Origin: Pantoea sp. AS-PWVM4
Lineage (GTDB): Bacteria > Pseudomonadota > Gammaproteobacteria > Enterobacterales > Enterobacteriaceae
DNA length: 64,000 nucleotides
NCBI RefSeq assembly: GCF_000468095.1
Contig: NZ_ASZC01000004.1
Span: forward strand, 1-64,000
Direction of reading: 5' to 3'
Shown: positions 1-8,952 of the stretch, in pieces
Layout of the letters: each line of letters opens with the position of its first letter
How positions within the stretch are numbered: the first letter of the stretch is position 1
The notes under the pieces: model-generated
The model's database searches: none
The model's input: only the letters and a program-made list of their open reading frames with translations
Told to the model about the DNA's origin: nothing
Made by a program: the position numbers and the translations under genes

Positions 1-24
1 CCCGCTTCTGCGGGCTTTTTTTTC
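1..24 (+). terminator. Rho-independent terminator of a gene left of the window
   Basis: CCCGC and GCGGG pair around a TTCT loop and are followed by a long T run. It must serve a rightward gene that ends before the window begins. Confidence 0.75.
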
Positions 25-44
25 TTCATATTTTGCACTGTACC

Positions 45-213
45 GGCGTTGTCTGCGGTTGCTCACCCCGGTCACATACTCCGGTATGCTCCCGGGGATT
101 CGCGCCCTTGCCGCCTTGCTACAGCACAAAATATTTCGAAAAAACCTGTTTACAACAACGTAGCGGCGTTGGCTGCGATTGCTCACCCCGGTCACATACT
201 CAGGTATGCTCCC
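45..213. repeat. Two copies of a hairpin-containing intergenic repeat, 120 bp apart
   Basis: GCTCACCCCGGTCACATACT starts at 61 and again at 181. Each copy contains a small hairpin with CATAC and GTATG arms. The first copy runs on to about 132 through GCTACAGCACAAAATAT. The second copy stops where the REP element at 214 begins. A fragment resembling the tail, GCTACAGCACGAAATAT, lies near 37341. From memory, elements of this kind are common between genes in enterobacteria; I see no coding capacity. Confidence 0.65.
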
Positions 214-271
214 GTAGCGGCGCGATTTATCGCGCGCCTTTCCAAAACAGCGCGATAAATCGCGCAGCTAC
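214..271. repeat. REP-like inverted pair, locus 1
   Basis: A forward unit (214-236, GTAGCGG plus core GCGCGATTTATCGCGC) faces an inverted unit (250-271) ending in GCTAC. The pair lies between the left-edge repeat and the 3' end of pspF and can fold into a long hairpin. Confidence 0.8.
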
Positions 272-291
272 GAGTGGGACATGCGCGGGAG

Positions 292-1287
292 TTACCCCTC
301 GTCCCGCACCTGAATCCCGTGCTTCTTCATCATCGCCCGTAGCTGGTGATAGGTCACCCCCAGCAAGTCGGCCGCACGGCGTTGATTATATTTCGCCTCT
401 GCCAGGCTGCGATCGACCAGTTGGCGCTCCTGCTGATTTTGCCATTGACGCAAATCGAGTGGCAGGGCAGGCACGCCACTTTCTCCACTGACCACATCGG
501 GCGCAGGCGTATTTCGCGGCGCAAACGGATTGATAATGATGTTATCCAGTTGAGCGTCGACGCTGTGATGGCGATAAACCGAACGTTCCACCACGTTTTT
601 CAGCTCACGCACGTTACCCGGCCAGCCGTAATTTAATAGCGTCTGCTGCGCCTGTTCGGTGAAACCGGGAAACAGCGGTAAGCCCAGCTCACGGCACATC
701 TGAATCGCAAAGTGCTCCGCCATCACCAGAATATCGCTGCGCCTTTCGCGTAGCGGCGGTAGCTGCACCACATCAAACGCCAGTCGATCCAGCAGGTCGG
801 CGCGAAATTTTCCCGCCGCCGCCAGCGCAGGAAGATCCTCATTGGTGGCACACACCAGACGTACGTTTACCTGCAACGACTGGTTGCCACCCACGCGTTC
901 CAGTTGGCCATATTCAATCACCCGCAGCAGTTTTTCCTGTACCAGCATCGGTGCTGTCGCCAGCTCATCCAGAAATAATGTGCCACCATCGGCACGTTCA
1001 AAGCGGCCAAGATGGCGCTTTTGTGCGCCGGTGAATGCTCCCGCCTCATGGCCGAACAATTCAGAGTCGAGCAGGTTTTCATTTAATGCGGCACAGTTCA
1101 GGGAGACAAACGGGCCTTGCCAACGGTCGGAGAGAAAATGCAGGCGGCTGGCAATAAGTTCCTTGCCGGTGCCGCGTTCACCAATCACCAGCACCGGTTT
1201 TTCCAGTGGGGCAAGGCGGGAAACCTGTTCCAGCACTTCAAGAAAGTTGTTAGATTCGCCCAACAGGTTGTCGTTGCCATTCGCCAT
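292..1287 (-). CDS. pspF: Phage-shock operon transcriptional activator PspF
   Basis: Sigma-54-dependent AAA+ activator of the psp operon; PspA normally binds it and holds it inactive. From the ATG at 1287 it has 331 residues. Walker A GERGTGKE lies at about 36-43, the sigma-54 contact loop GAFTGA at 83-88 and Walker B TLFLDE at 103-108. A C-terminal helix-turn-helix follows around 300-327. There is no receiver or sensor domain, which is typical of PspF. A GTG twelve bases further upstream is possible, but the ATG matches the E. coli start (MAxxxDNLLGE) better. It is divergent from pspA. Confidence 0.97.
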   Translation of the reverse strand: MANGNDNLLGESNNFLEVLEQVSRLAPLEKPVLVIGERGTGKELIASRLHFLSDRWQGPFVSLNCAALNENLLDSELFGHEAGAFTGAQKRHLGRFERADGGTLFLDELATAPMLVQEKLLRVIEYGQLERVGGNQSLQVNVRLVCATNEDLPALAAAGKFRADLLDRLAFDVVQLPPLRERRSDILVMAEHFAIQMCRELGLPLFPGFTEQAQQTLLNYGWPGNVRELKNVVERSVYRHHSVDAQLDNIIINPFAPRNTPAPDVVSGESGVPALPLDLRQWQNQQERQLVDRSLAEAKYNQRRAADLLGVTYHQLRAMMKKHGIQVRDEG

Positions 1288-1385
1288 GATGAATTTCACT
1301 ATCAGTTAATCAATTTCACTACCTTAAGGGAAAAAGTGGAGAGTGTAAAATAATCAATTGCAGTTAATTCAATAAGATAAAAATT

Positions 1386-1401
1386 GGCACGCCTTTTGTA
1401 T
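1386..1401 (+). promoter_or_regulatory. Sigma-54 promoter of the psp operon
   Basis: TGGCACG-CCTT-TTGTA matches the -24/-12 pattern and closely resembles the E. coli pspA promoter, including the TTGTA -12 element. It lies 50 bp before the pspA start, in the pspF-pspA divergent region where PspF enhancer sites are expected. I could not define those sites by eye. Confidence 0.85.
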
Positions 1402-1450
1402 TAGTGATGAGCGCCTTGCGCCAACCTATGACACTTAGAGGAACATCATT

Positions 1451-2116
1451 ATGGGTATTTTTTCTCGTTTTGCCGACATCGTGAACGCTAACATCAATTC
1501 ACTGCTGGAGCGCGCCGAAGATCCGCAGAAACTGGTACGCCTGATGATTCAGGAAATGGAAGACACGCTGGTGGAAGTGCGTTCCACCTCAGCCCGGGCG
1601 CTGGCAGAGAAGAAACAACTGCTGCGCCGCATTGAGCAGGCAGATATTCAGCAGGCCGAATGGCAGGAAAAAGCCGAACTGGCGCTGCGCAAAGATAAAG
1701 ATGACCTGGCGCGTTCGGCGTTGATCGAAAAACAGAAATTGACCGATTTAATCGCGGCGTTGCAGCAGGAAGTGACGCAGGTAGAAGAGACGCTGGAACG
1801 GATGAAAGGCGAGATTGGTGAGCTCGAGAAAAAACTCAGCGAAACCCGTGCCCGTCAGCAGGCGCTGACCCTGCGTCATCAGGCCGCCTCTTCATCGCGT
1901 GATGTACGTCGCCAGCTCGACAGCGGCAAACTGGACGACGCGATGGCACGTTTCGAATCATTCGAACGTCGTATCGACCACATGGAAGCCGAAGCTGAAA
2001 GCCAGCGTTTTGGTAAGCCGAAAAGCCTGGACCAGCAATTCGCAGAATTGAAAGCTGATGACGAAATCAGCCAGCAGTTGGCTGCACTGAAAGAAAAAAT
2101 GAATCGCGGCGAATAA
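1451..2116 (+). CDS. pspA: Phage shock protein A
   Basis: Peripheral inner-membrane protein of the PspA/ESCRT-III family. It inhibits PspF in the cytoplasm and forms membrane-stabilising scaffolds under stress. The 221-residue length is standard. The N-terminal amphipathic helix [15 protein letters not shown] is present, and the rest is almost all charged coiled coil with heptad-like E/K/Q/L spacing. It is the first gene of the sigma-54 transcribed unit that runs through pspB, pspC, pspD and, by tight overlaps, ycjX and ycjF. Confidence 0.98.
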   Translation: MGIFSRFADIVNANINSLLERAEDPQKLVRLMIQEMEDTLVEVRSTSARALAEKKQLLRRIEQADIQQAEWQEKAELALRKDKDDLARSALIEKQKLTDLIAALQQEVTQVEETLERMKGEIGELEKKLSETRARQQALTLRHQAASSSRDVRRQLDSGKLDDAMARFESFERRIDHMEAEAESQRFGKPKSLDQQFAELKADDEISQQLAALKEKMNRGE

Positions 2117-2158
2117 TTGGGCTGCCCCCGCGACCGGTTAAATGATTAAGGAGAGTCA

Positions 2159-2386
2159 ATGAGCGCACTTTTTCTGGCCATACCGCTGACCATCTTCGTG
2201 CTGTTTGTCGCACCGATTTGGTTATGGCTCCACTACAGCAACAAACGCAACGGCGGTGCGGAGCTATCATCAAACGATATGCAGCGTTTGCAGCAGCTGA
2301 CCCAGGATGCACGCCGGATGCGCGAGCGTGTTGAAGCACTGGAAGCGATTCTGGATGCAGAACACCCGAACTGGAGGCAGCCATGA
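2159..2386 (+). CDS. pspB: Phage shock protein B, envelope stress sensor subunit
   Basis: Small inner-membrane protein of 75 residues that works with PspC to draw PspA away from PspF. One transmembrane helix (about 4-24) is followed by a cytoplasmic coiled coil rich in L, R and E (about 38-68), the standard PspB plan. AAGGAGAG precedes the ATG. Its stop overlaps the pspC start as ATGA at 2383-2386, which suggests translational coupling. Confidence 0.97.
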   Translation: MSALFLAIPLTIFVLFVAPIWLWLHYSNKRNGGAELSSNDMQRLQQLTQDARRMRERVEALEAILDAEHPNWRQP

Positions 2387-2742
2387 GCGGAAACAGCCTG
2401 AAGGGGCGCAAGCTGTGGCGTATTCCTCAGCAGGGCAAAGTGCGTGGCGTCTGCGCGGGCGTGGCCGAATATCTCGACATTCCGGTGACGCTGCTGCGAG
2501 TGATTGTGGTGTTGTCGATGTTTTTTGGTTTGTTCGGCTTCACCCTGATCATCTACTTTATTCTTGGCTTTGTGCTGGATGTGAAACCCGATGATGAACC
2601 GGCTGACCGCGCGCCGAGCGCCAGCCAGTTGCTGGATGAGCTGGATGACGCGCTCAAATTCGATGAACGCCATGTGCGGGATATTGAACGCTACGTCACC
2701 TCGGAAACATTCAGTGTGCGTAGTCGTTTTCGTCAAATCTGA
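2383..2742 (+). CDS. pspC: Phage shock protein C, envelope stress sensor
   Basis: PspC-domain inner-membrane protein of 119 residues. The N-terminal GKVRGVCAGVAEYLDIP segment is the family signature, followed by a hydrophobic transmembrane stretch (about 42-63). The acidic C-terminal half is the region that contacts PspA/PspB in E. coli. The start overlaps pspB by ATGA, and the stop abuts the pspD region at 2742. Confidence 0.97.
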   Translation: MSGNSLKGRKLWRIPQQGKVRGVCAGVAEYLDIPVTLLRVIVVLSMFFGLFGFTLIIYFILGFVLDVKPDDEPADRAPSASQLLDELDDALKFDERHVRDIERYVTSETFSVRSRFRQI

Positions 2743-2756
2743 TGCTGGAGGTTGCC

Positions 2757-3005
2757 TTGTCTGACCAACGTTTTTCTACTCTGCGCCGCCGCGCAGCACC
2801 GGCGTTGAAGTCGGCGGGGAAATTTATCATTATCAGTGCAGTCACTTACGCGCCTGGCGGCATTGCGGGCTGGGCGGTAAAATCGGTGGCGCGTCGTCCG
2901 TTACGTCTGTTACTGGCGGTCGCGCTGGAACCGTTGCTGAGCAAGGTGTTTAACCGCCTGTCAGCACGCTTCATCAGGGAGAGCGATGAAAAGACTGCAA
3001 AATGA
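2757..3005 (+). CDS. pspD: Phage shock protein D
   Basis: Small membrane-associated PspD. It keeps the family core AGWAVKSVARRPLRLLLAVA and is otherwise hydrophobic and basic. An in-frame ATG at 2742 overlaps the pspC stop but has no ribosome binding site. A good one (GGAGG, 2747-2751) sits 5 nt before the TTG at 2757, so I prefer that start (82 residues). The 3' end overlaps ycjX by 20 bases. The function of PspD is poorly defined even in E. coli. Confidence 0.85.
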   Translation: MSDQRFSTLRRRAAPALKSAGKFIIISAVTYAPGGIAGWAVKSVARRPLRLLLAVALEPLLSKVFNRLSARFIRESDEKTAK

Positions 3006-4371
3006 ATTGATGGCGTTGGTGAATCGCGGTGTCGATCGTCATCTGCGCCTTGCCGTGACCGGTCTGAGCCGTAGCGGCAAAACCGCCTTTATTACTTCGC
3101 TGGTTAATCAGCTTCTCCATGTTCACAGCGGCTCCCGATTGCCGCTGTTCAGCGTGGTGCGCGAAGAGCGTCTGTTGGGCGTGAAACGGGTGCCGCAGCG
3201 CGAATTGGGTACGCCGCGTTTCACCTATGACGAAGGCCTGGCCCAGCTCTATGGCACGCCACCCATTTGGCCCACACCTACCCGGGGTGTCAGCGAAATC
3301 CGTCTCGCGCTGCGCTATCGTCCGGATGAATCGCTACTGCGGCATTTCAAAGATACCGCCACGCTGTACCTGGAAATTGTCGATTATCCGGGAGAATGGC
3401 TGCTCGATTTACCGATGTTGGCACAGGATTATGCGGGCTGGTCGCGGCAGATGCTCGGTTTGTTGCAGGGCGATCGCGCGATATGGGCGCAGCAGTGGCG
3501 CAGCCTGTGTGCCGATCTCGATCCCTATGCCCCTGCTGATGAAAACCGGCTGGCGGCGATTGCCGCTGCCTGGACCGATTATCTGAATCAATGCAAAAAC
3601 CAGGGTCTGCATTTTATCCAGCCTGGCCGCTTTGTTTTACCGGGAGACATGGCAGGCGCACCGGCGTTGCAGTTTTTCCCGTGGCCGCAGGTGGAGGACA
3701 TCCAGCGCCAGGCCCCGGCAGGCAGCAACTACGCGATGTTGCAGCAGCGATTTAACTACTATTGCCAGCATGTGGTGAAGGGCTTCTACAAGCATCATTT
3801 TCTGCGTTTTGATCGTCAGATTGTCCTGGTCGATTGTTTGCAACCGCTGAACAGCGGGCCGCAGGCGTTTAATGACATGCGACTGGCACTGACGCAACTG
3901 ATGCAGAGTTTTCATTACGGTCAACGCACGCTGTTTCGCCGCCTGTTCTCCCCGGTGATCGATAAGTTGTTATTCGCGGCCACCAAAGCCGATCACATCA
4001 CCGCCGATCAGCACGCCAATATGGTGTCGCTGTTACAACAACTGGTGCAGGATGCGTGGCAAAACGCGGCGTTCGAAGGTATCAGCATGGATTGTCTTGG
4101 CCTGGCCTCAGTGCAGGCGACCGAGAGTGGGCTGGTGGATCATCGGGGCGAAAAACTGCCAGCGCTGCGCGGGCATCGTCTTGAAGATGGCGAAGCCCTG
4201 ACATTTTATCCCGGCGAAGTGCCGCCACGTTTGCCTGGCCACAGTTTCTGGCAGCAACAGGGATTTCAGTTTGAACAGTTCCGGCCGCAGCAGCTCGATG
4301 TTGATCGTCCACTGCCGCATATTCGCATGGATGCCGCGCTGGAATTTTTACTGGGAGATAAATTGCGATGA
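2986..4371 (+). CDS. ycjX: YcjX, DUF463 P-loop protein of the psp unit
   Basis: Predicted nucleoside-triphosphate-binding protein of 461 residues. A P-loop GLSRSGKT lies at 26-33, and a G3-like DYPGEW motif at 133-138 suggests a GTPase fold. Its start lies inside pspD and its stop overlaps ycjF by ATGA (4368-4371), so it is translated within the psp unit. In Yersinia the psp operon also continues into ycjXF. In E. coli, pspE and a sugar cluster intervene; here they do not. The molecular role is unknown. Confidence 0.95.
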   Translation: MKRLQNELMALVNRGVDRHLRLAVTGLSRSGKTAFITSLVNQLLHVHSGSRLPLFSVVREERLLGVKRVPQRELGTPRFTYDEGLAQLYGTPPIWPTPTRGVSEIRLALRYRPDESLLRHFKDTATLYLEIVDYPGEWLLDLPMLAQDYAGWSRQMLGLLQGDRAIWAQQWRSLCADLDPYAPADENRLAAIAAAWTDYLNQCKNQGLHFIQPGRFVLPGDMAGAPALQFFPWPQVEDIQRQAPAGSNYAMLQQRFNYYCQHVVKGFYKHHFLRFDRQIVLVDCLQPLNSGPQAFNDMRLALTQLMQSFHYGQRTLFRRLFSPVIDKLLFAATKADHITADQHANMVSLLQQLVQDAWQNAAFEGISMDCLGLASVQATESGLVDHRGEKLPALRGHRLEDGEALTFYPGEVPPRLPGHSFWQQQGFQFEQFRPQQLDVDRPLPHIRMDAALEFLLGDKLR

Positions 4372-5441
4372 ACGATGAAACCCCGTTAAAACCGCGGATT
4401 GATTTTGCCCGCCCACTGGAAAGCAACGTGGAGAAACCACTGCGTGCCGCGCAGACCTTCGACGCTGATGCCGAAGGAGCCTTTCTTGCTCTGCGTGAAG
4501 AGGAGCCGCTGGAGGAGGGCGCGGGTGAAAAAGCGGTGGAAGCCGCCCTGCGTCCGAAACGCAGCCTGTGGCGCAAAATGGTGGGGGCAGGCCTGGCGAT
4601 TTTTGGTGTTAGCCTGGTGGCCCAGGGGGTGCAGTGGATGCATGATGCCTGGCTGACGCACGACTGGTTTGCGCTGGGCAGCGGCGTGGCGGGTGGCTTG
4701 ATTGTCGCTGCGGGTGCCGGAGCGTTGGCTGGTGAGTGGCGTCGGTTGTATCGCTTGCGCCAGCGCGCGGAGGAGCGCGATGTGGGGCGCGAGTTGCTGC
4801 ACAGCCACGGCATCGGTCAGGCGCGCGCGTTCTGTGAAAAACTGGCGCAGCAGGCCCAACTCGATCAAGCGCATCCGGCGTTGCAACGCTGGCACGCGGC
4901 GTTGCATGAAACCCATAACGATCGCGAGATCGTCACGTTGTATGCCCAACTGGTGCAACCGGTGCTGGACCGCCAGGCGCGGCGCGAAATCAGTCGCCAT
5001 GCCGCAGAAGCGACGCTGATGATCGCCGTCAGCCCGCTGGCGCTGGTGGATATGGCGTTTATCGCCTGGCGCAACCTGCGGCTGGTGAACCGCATCGCCA
5101 CTGTTTACGGCATTGAACTGGGCTATTTTAGTCGTCTGCGCCTGTTCCGTCTGGTGTTGCTGAATATGGCGTTTGCCGGTGCCTCTGAACTGGTGCGCGA
5201 AGTGGGTATGGATTGGGTGTCACAGGATATTGCCGCTCGCCTGTCAGCCCGTGCCGCACAGGGGATTGGTGCCGGGCTGTTGACGGCACGCCTTGGCATC
5301 AAAGCGATGGAGTTGTGCCGCCCGCTGCCGTGGCTGGAAGATGATAAACCGCGACTGGGTGACTTCCGCCGCGAGCTGATCGGCCAGTTGAAAGAAACCC
5401 TGAGCAAAAGTGAGGGCAAAGCAGGGCAGAGTGCTAAATAA
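4368..5441 (+). CDS. ycjF: YcjF, TIGR01620/DUF697 inner-membrane protein
   Basis: A 357-residue membrane protein. The soluble acidic N-terminus (1-65) is followed by two transmembrane segments (about 71-90 and 101-121). The long C-terminal domain has a further hydrophobic patch near 217-235. It is the last gene of the psp-ycjXF unit and is followed by a strong terminator. The family is widespread in proteobacteria next to ycjX, which suggests they act together; the function is not known. Confidence 0.95.
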   Translation: MNDETPLKPRIDFARPLESNVEKPLRAAQTFDADAEGAFLALREEEPLEEGAGEKAVEAALRPKRSLWRKMVGAGLAIFGVSLVAQGVQWMHDAWLTHDWFALGSGVAGGLIVAAGAGALAGEWRRLYRLRQRAEERDVGRELLHSHGIGQARAFCEKLAQQAQLDQAHPALQRWHAALHETHNDREIVTLYAQLVQPVLDRQARREISRHAAEATLMIAVSPLALVDMAFIAWRNLRLVNRIATVYGIELGYFSRLRLFRLVLLNMAFAGASELVREVGMDWVSQDIAARLSARAAQGIGAGLLTARLGIKAMELCRPLPWLEDDKPRLGDFRRELIGQLKETLSKSEGKAGQSAK

Positions 5442-5451
5442 TCGCTGCCTG

Positions 5452-5498
5452 CTCACCTTTCACACTAAAAAGTCTGTGAAAGGTGAGATTTTCTTTGT
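5452..5498 (+). terminator. Terminator of the psp-ycjXF unit
   Basis: A perfect 13-bp stem (CTCACCTTTCACA with TGTGAAAGGTGAG) encloses a 10-nt loop and is followed by ATTTTCTTT. It lies ten bases after the ycjF stop. Confidence 0.9.
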
Positions 5499-5566
5499 TA
5501 ATTGTGATTTTTGACGGGATTAATCGTGGTTGTTCCGTTACAATTTTGCCCATCGCCTGCCTCTGA

Positions 5567-5586
5567 CTGTCAACTTTTCCTGACAG
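5567..5586. promoter_or_regulatory. Possible TyrR box upstream of tyrR
   Basis: CTGTCA and TGACAG form a perfect inverted repeat. It contains TGTCAACTTTTCCTGACA, which keeps the invariant TGT...ACA spacing of TyrR boxes (TGTAAA-N6-TTTACA) but differs at three arm positions. It lies 68 bp before the tyrR start, where autorepression would act. Tentative. Confidence 0.4.
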
Positions 5587-5653
5587 GCCCCTTCTGAGGC
5601 GTCGCAAGTTAGCGTATTATCACTAAAATCAAAACCTGATTAAGGCCATCGCA

Positions 5654-7219
5654 ATGCGTTTGGAAGTTTTCTGCCAGGACCGTATCGGTCTGGCGCGCGA
5701 GCTGCTCGACCTGCTGGTTGCACGCAATATCGACCTGCGCGGCATTGAAATTGCCCCGCTTGGCCGTATCTACCTCAACTTTTCTGCCCTGGAATTCGAA
5801 TCTTTCAGTTCGCTGATGGCGGAGATCCGCCGTACACCTGGCGTGACAGATGTTCGTACCGTGGCGTACATGCCGTCAGAACGCGAGCACCGTGCGCTCA
5901 GCGCCTTGCTGGTGGCGATGCCGGAGCCAGTGCTGTCTATCGACCTGAAATGCAAAGTCGAACTGGCTAACCCGGCAGCACAAAACCTGTTTAACCTCGA
6001 CGAACAAAAGATCCGCAACCAGAATGCCGGTTCCTTAATCAGCGGTTTTAACTTCCAACGCTGGATTGAAAACGATCGCGTGGAAGCGGAAGTGCAACAT
6101 GTGGTGATTCAGGGGCGTGATTTCCTGCTGGAAGCACGGCCAATCTATCTGGCGGAAGAAGAGGGCCAGAGCGATCAGCCGGTTGGCGCAATGATCACCC
6201 TGAAATCCACCGCCCGCATGGGACGTCAGTTGCAGAATCTGACTGTGACGGATGAATCGGAGTTTGATCATATCGTCGCGGTGACGCCGAAAATGCGTCA
6301 GGTGCTGGACCAGGCGCGCAAGCTGGCGATGCACGATGCCCCGTTGCTGATTGTGGGTGACACCGGCACCGGCAAAGATATGCTGGCGCGGGCCTGCCAT
6401 CTGCGCAGCGCGCGCGGCAAGAAGCCGTTCCTCGCGCTGAACTGCGCCTCGTTGCCCGATGACGTGGCGGAAAGTGAACTGTTTGGTCACGCCGCAGGCG
6501 CTTATCCCAATGCGCTGGAAGGCAAAAAAGGCTTCTTCGAGCAGGCTAACGGCGGTTCGGTGTTGCTGGATGAAATCGGTGAGATGTCACCGCGTATGCA
6601 AACCAAACTGCTGCGCTTCCTTAACGATGGTACTTTCCGCCGGGTGGGTGAAGAACACGAAGTGCATGTGGACGTGCGCGTGATCTGCGCGACGCAAAAG
6701 AATCTGGTGGAACTGGTGCAGCGCGGCGAATTCCGTGAAGACCTGTTTTATCGTCTCAACGTGCTGACGCTCAATCTGCCGCCGCTGCGTGAGCGCCCGC
6801 AGGATATCCTGCCGTTGACCGAGATGTTTGTCGCGCGCTTCGCCGATGAACAGGGGTTGCCAAGACCGCGGCTGTCACCGCAACTGACGGCTTTCCTGAC
6901 ACGCTACAGTTGGCCCGGCAACGTGCGACAGCTGAAAAACGCGCTGTATCGCGCGATGACGCAGTTGGAAGGGTACGAGTTGCGCCCACAGGATATCGTC
7001 CTGCCGGAACAGGCGTTGGATGTGTCCATGGGGGAAGAGGCGATGGAAGGTACGCTGGATGAGATCACCAGCCGTTTTGAGCGTTCAATCCTGACGCGGC
7101 TGTATCTTTCTTATCCCAGTACGCGCAAGTTGGCGAAACGACTCGGTGTATCGCATACCGCGATTGCCAACAAGTTACGTGAATACGGCTTGAGCCAGAA
7201 GCGTAACGACAGCGAATAA
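5654..7219 (+). CDS. tyrR: Transcriptional regulator TyrR of aromatic amino acid genes
   Basis: Controls aromatic amino acid synthesis and transport in response to Tyr, Phe and Trp. The order is an N-terminal ACT domain (about 1-72), a PAS-like region (about 80-160), an AAA+ domain and a C-terminal helix-turn-helix (about 485-515). Walker A GDTGTGKD is at 235-242 and Walker B SVLLDE at about 302-307. The GAFTGA loop of sigma-54 activators is replaced by GAYPNA at 282-287. That is normal for TyrR, which works on sigma-70 promoters. Its 521 residues compare with 513 in E. coli. It is a single gene with its own promoter region. Confidence 0.97.
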   Translation: MRLEVFCQDRIGLARELLDLLVARNIDLRGIEIAPLGRIYLNFSALEFESFSSLMAEIRRTPGVTDVRTVAYMPSEREHRALSALLVAMPEPVLSIDLKCKVELANPAAQNLFNLDEQKIRNQNAGSLISGFNFQRWIENDRVEAEVQHVVIQGRDFLLEARPIYLAEEEGQSDQPVGAMITLKSTARMGRQLQNLTVTDESEFDHIVAVTPKMRQVLDQARKLAMHDAPLLIVGDTGTGKDMLARACHLRSARGKKPFLALNCASLPDDVAESELFGHAAGAYPNALEGKKGFFEQANGGSVLLDEIGEMSPRMQTKLLRFLNDGTFRRVGEEHEVHVDVRVICATQKNLVELVQRGEFREDLFYRLNVLTLNLPPLRERPQDILPLTEMFVARFADEQGLPRPRLSPQLTAFLTRYSWPGNVRQLKNALYRAMTQLEGYELRPQDIVLPEQALDVSMGEEAMEGTLDEITSRFERSILTRLYLSYPSTRKLAKRLGVSHTAIANKLREYGLSQKRNDSE

Positions 7220-7233
7220 CCTGGAATGATCCC

Positions 7234-7292
7234 GTAACGGTGCGATTTATCGCGCGATTCTTTATCAGACGCGCGATAAATCGCGCCGCTAC
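7234..7292. repeat. REP-like inverted pair, locus 2
   Basis: Forward unit at 7234-7256 (GTAACGG plus core) and inverted unit at 7271-7292 ending GCCGCTAC. The pair lies between the convergent ends of tyrR and tpx and may act as a shared transcription stop or RNA-stabilising hairpin. Confidence 0.8.
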
Positions 7293-7308
7293 GGGTCAGT
7301 GCCGTGAC

Positions 7309-7812
7309 TTAGTTCAGTGCAGCCAGCGCCGCATCGTAGTTCGGCTCGCTGGTGATTTCGTTCACCAGTTCGCTGTAAATCACTTTATCGTTTTCATCCA
7401 GTACCACCACCGCACGGGCGGTCAGGCCTTTCAGCGCGCCATCGGCAATCGCCACACCGTAATCTTCTTTAAATTCTGCACCGCGCAGCGTTGACAACGT
7501 CACCACGTTGTTCAGGCTTTCAGCACCACAGAAACGTGACTGCGCAAACGGCAGGTCAGCGGAGATGCACAGCACCACGGTGTTGTCAGCTTTGCCAGCC
7601 AGTTCGTTGAACTTGCGCACAGAAGCGGCACAAACGCCGGTATCAATGCTCGGGAAAATGTTCAGGACTTTACGTTTGCCTGCATACTGAGAAAGGGTCA
7701 CATCAGCGAGATCTTTAGCTACCAGAGAGAACGGTTTAGCCTGTGCGCCTGCCTGTGGGAACTGGCCTGCTACTGGCACCGGGTTGCCCTGGAAGTGAAC
7801 ATTCTGAGACAT
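7309..7812 (-). CDS. tpx: Thiol peroxidase
   Basis: Periplasm- or cytosol-associated 2-Cys peroxiredoxin of the Tpx group, reducing lipid and other hydroperoxides with thioredoxin as donor. It is 167 residues, full length. The peroxidatic cysteine is in DTGVCAAS (Cys61) and the resolving cysteine in SRFCGAE (Cys95). It is divergent from ycjG, and its 3' end faces the REP pair after tyrR. The tyrR-tpx-ycjG-mpaA order matches E. coli. Confidence 0.97.
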   Translation of the reverse strand: MSQNVHFQGNPVPVAGQFPQAGAQAKPFSLVAKDLADVTLSQYAGKRKVLNIFPSIDTGVCAASVRKFNELAGKADNTVVLCISADLPFAQSRFCGAESLNNVVTLSTLRGAEFKEDYGVAIADGALKGLTARAVVVLDENDKVIYSELVNEITSEPNYDAALAALN

Positions 7813-7965
7813 ACGATTTCCTTTTAACGATGAAAAAATCTGACTTTTACTTGGTCAGAACAGGTATAGCCGTTGTTTATGACATATTTTTTAAGGGTTT
7901 TCGAGGGCAAATCGTAGCGGAAACTGCGCCAGCTCGCATTTAAGTGATGGATTTAAGGAGAAATA

Positions 7966-8952
7966 ATGAGAAAGGTAAAAAGTTATCCGGAAGCCTGGCC
8001 GCTGCATTCCCCTTTTGTGATTTCGCGTGGTAGCCGCACCGAGGCGCAGGTGGTGGTGGTGGAAATGGAAGAAAATGGCGTTCGCGGCATCGGTGAGGCC
8101 ACGCCTTACGCGCGCTATGGCGAAAGTGAAGCCTCGGTGCTGGCGCAGATTGCCTCGGTGCTGACGCCGTTGCAGAACGGTATGACGCGCGCGGCGTTAC
8201 AGCAGGCGCTGCCGGCTGGCGCAGCACGTAACGCGATTGATTGCGCCCTGTGGGATCTGGAGCGCCAGCAACAGCAGCAAAGCCTGGCTGAGTTATGTGG
8301 CGTCACTCTGGCATCGCGCATCGTCACCGCCCATACCGTCAGCATCGATACCCCTGACGCTATGGCCAGTAGCGCGCTGGCGCTGTGGCAACATGGCGCG
8401 CAGCTTTTGAAAATCAAGCTGGATAATAACTTTATCAGCGAACGTCTGGTCGCCATTCGCAGCGCGGTGCCGGAGGCCACGCTGATTGTCGATGCTAACG
8501 AATCGTGGCAGGCAGAAGGTCTGGCGGCGCGCTGCCAGTTGCTGGCCGACCTCGGGGTGGCAATGCTGGAGCAACCATTGCCCGCCGCGCATGACGCCAC
8601 GTTAGCGAATTTTATCCACCCGCTGCCGATTTGCGCCGATGAAAGCTGCCACACGCGTGACAGCCTGGCAGCCCTGCGCGGGCGTTATGACATGGTGAAT
8701 ATCAAACTGGATAAAACCGGTGGCCTGACGGAAGCGCTGGCGTTGGCGGTCAGTGCGCGGCAGCAGGGCTTCGCTATTATGCTCGGCTGTATGCTGTGCA
8801 CCTCGCGTGCAATTCGGGCGGCCTTACCGCTGACGCCGCTGGCGCAATTCGCCGATCTCGACGGCCCCACCTGGCTGGCCGCAGATGTGGAACCGTCGTT
8901 ACGCTTTGCCAACGGTGTGCTTATGCCTGCGGCTGCCAGCGTAGCAGATTGA
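7966..8952 (+). CDS. ycjG: L-Ala-D/L-Glu epimerase
   Basis: Enolase-superfamily enzyme (muconate-lactonising subgroup) that epimerises L-Ala-D-Glu to L-Ala-L-Glu, so the murein dipeptide can be degraded. The catalytic pattern is visible: the Lys-x-Lys pair LKIKLD (149 and 151) and metal ligands VDANE (Asp176), LEQP (Glu202) and CADES (Asp225). It is 328 residues, and AAGGAGAAATA precedes the ATG. Its last 32 bases overlap the convergent mpaA gene. Together with mpaA and mppA it forms a murein-peptide recycling group. Confidence 0.95.
   Translation: MRKVKSYPEAWPLHSPFVISRGSRTEAQVVVVEMEENGVRGIGEATPYARYGESEASVLAQIASVLTPLQNGMTRAALQQALPAGAARNAIDCALWDLERQQQQQSLAELCGVTLASRIVTAHTVSIDTPDAMASSALALWQHGAQLLKIKLDNNFISERLVAIRSAVPEATLIVDANESWQAEGLAARCQLLADLGVAMLEQPLPAAHDATLANFIHPLPICADESCHTRDSLAALRGRYDMVNIKLDKTGGLTEALALAVSARQQGFAIMLGCMLCTSRAIRAALPLTPLAQFADLDGPTWLAADVEPSLRFANGVLMPAAASVAD

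Noticed and set aside
1300..1380. PspF enhancer and IHF sites between pspF and pspA
   Set aside because: They are expected from E. coli, but I could not match a consensus well enough by eye.
4082..4813. Long antisense frame over ycjX/ycjF
   Set aside because: It lies opposite two well-recognised genes in GC-rich DNA and has no family resemblance; similar shadows opposite tyrR, nifJ, ydbH, hrpA and pntA were dropped for the same reason.
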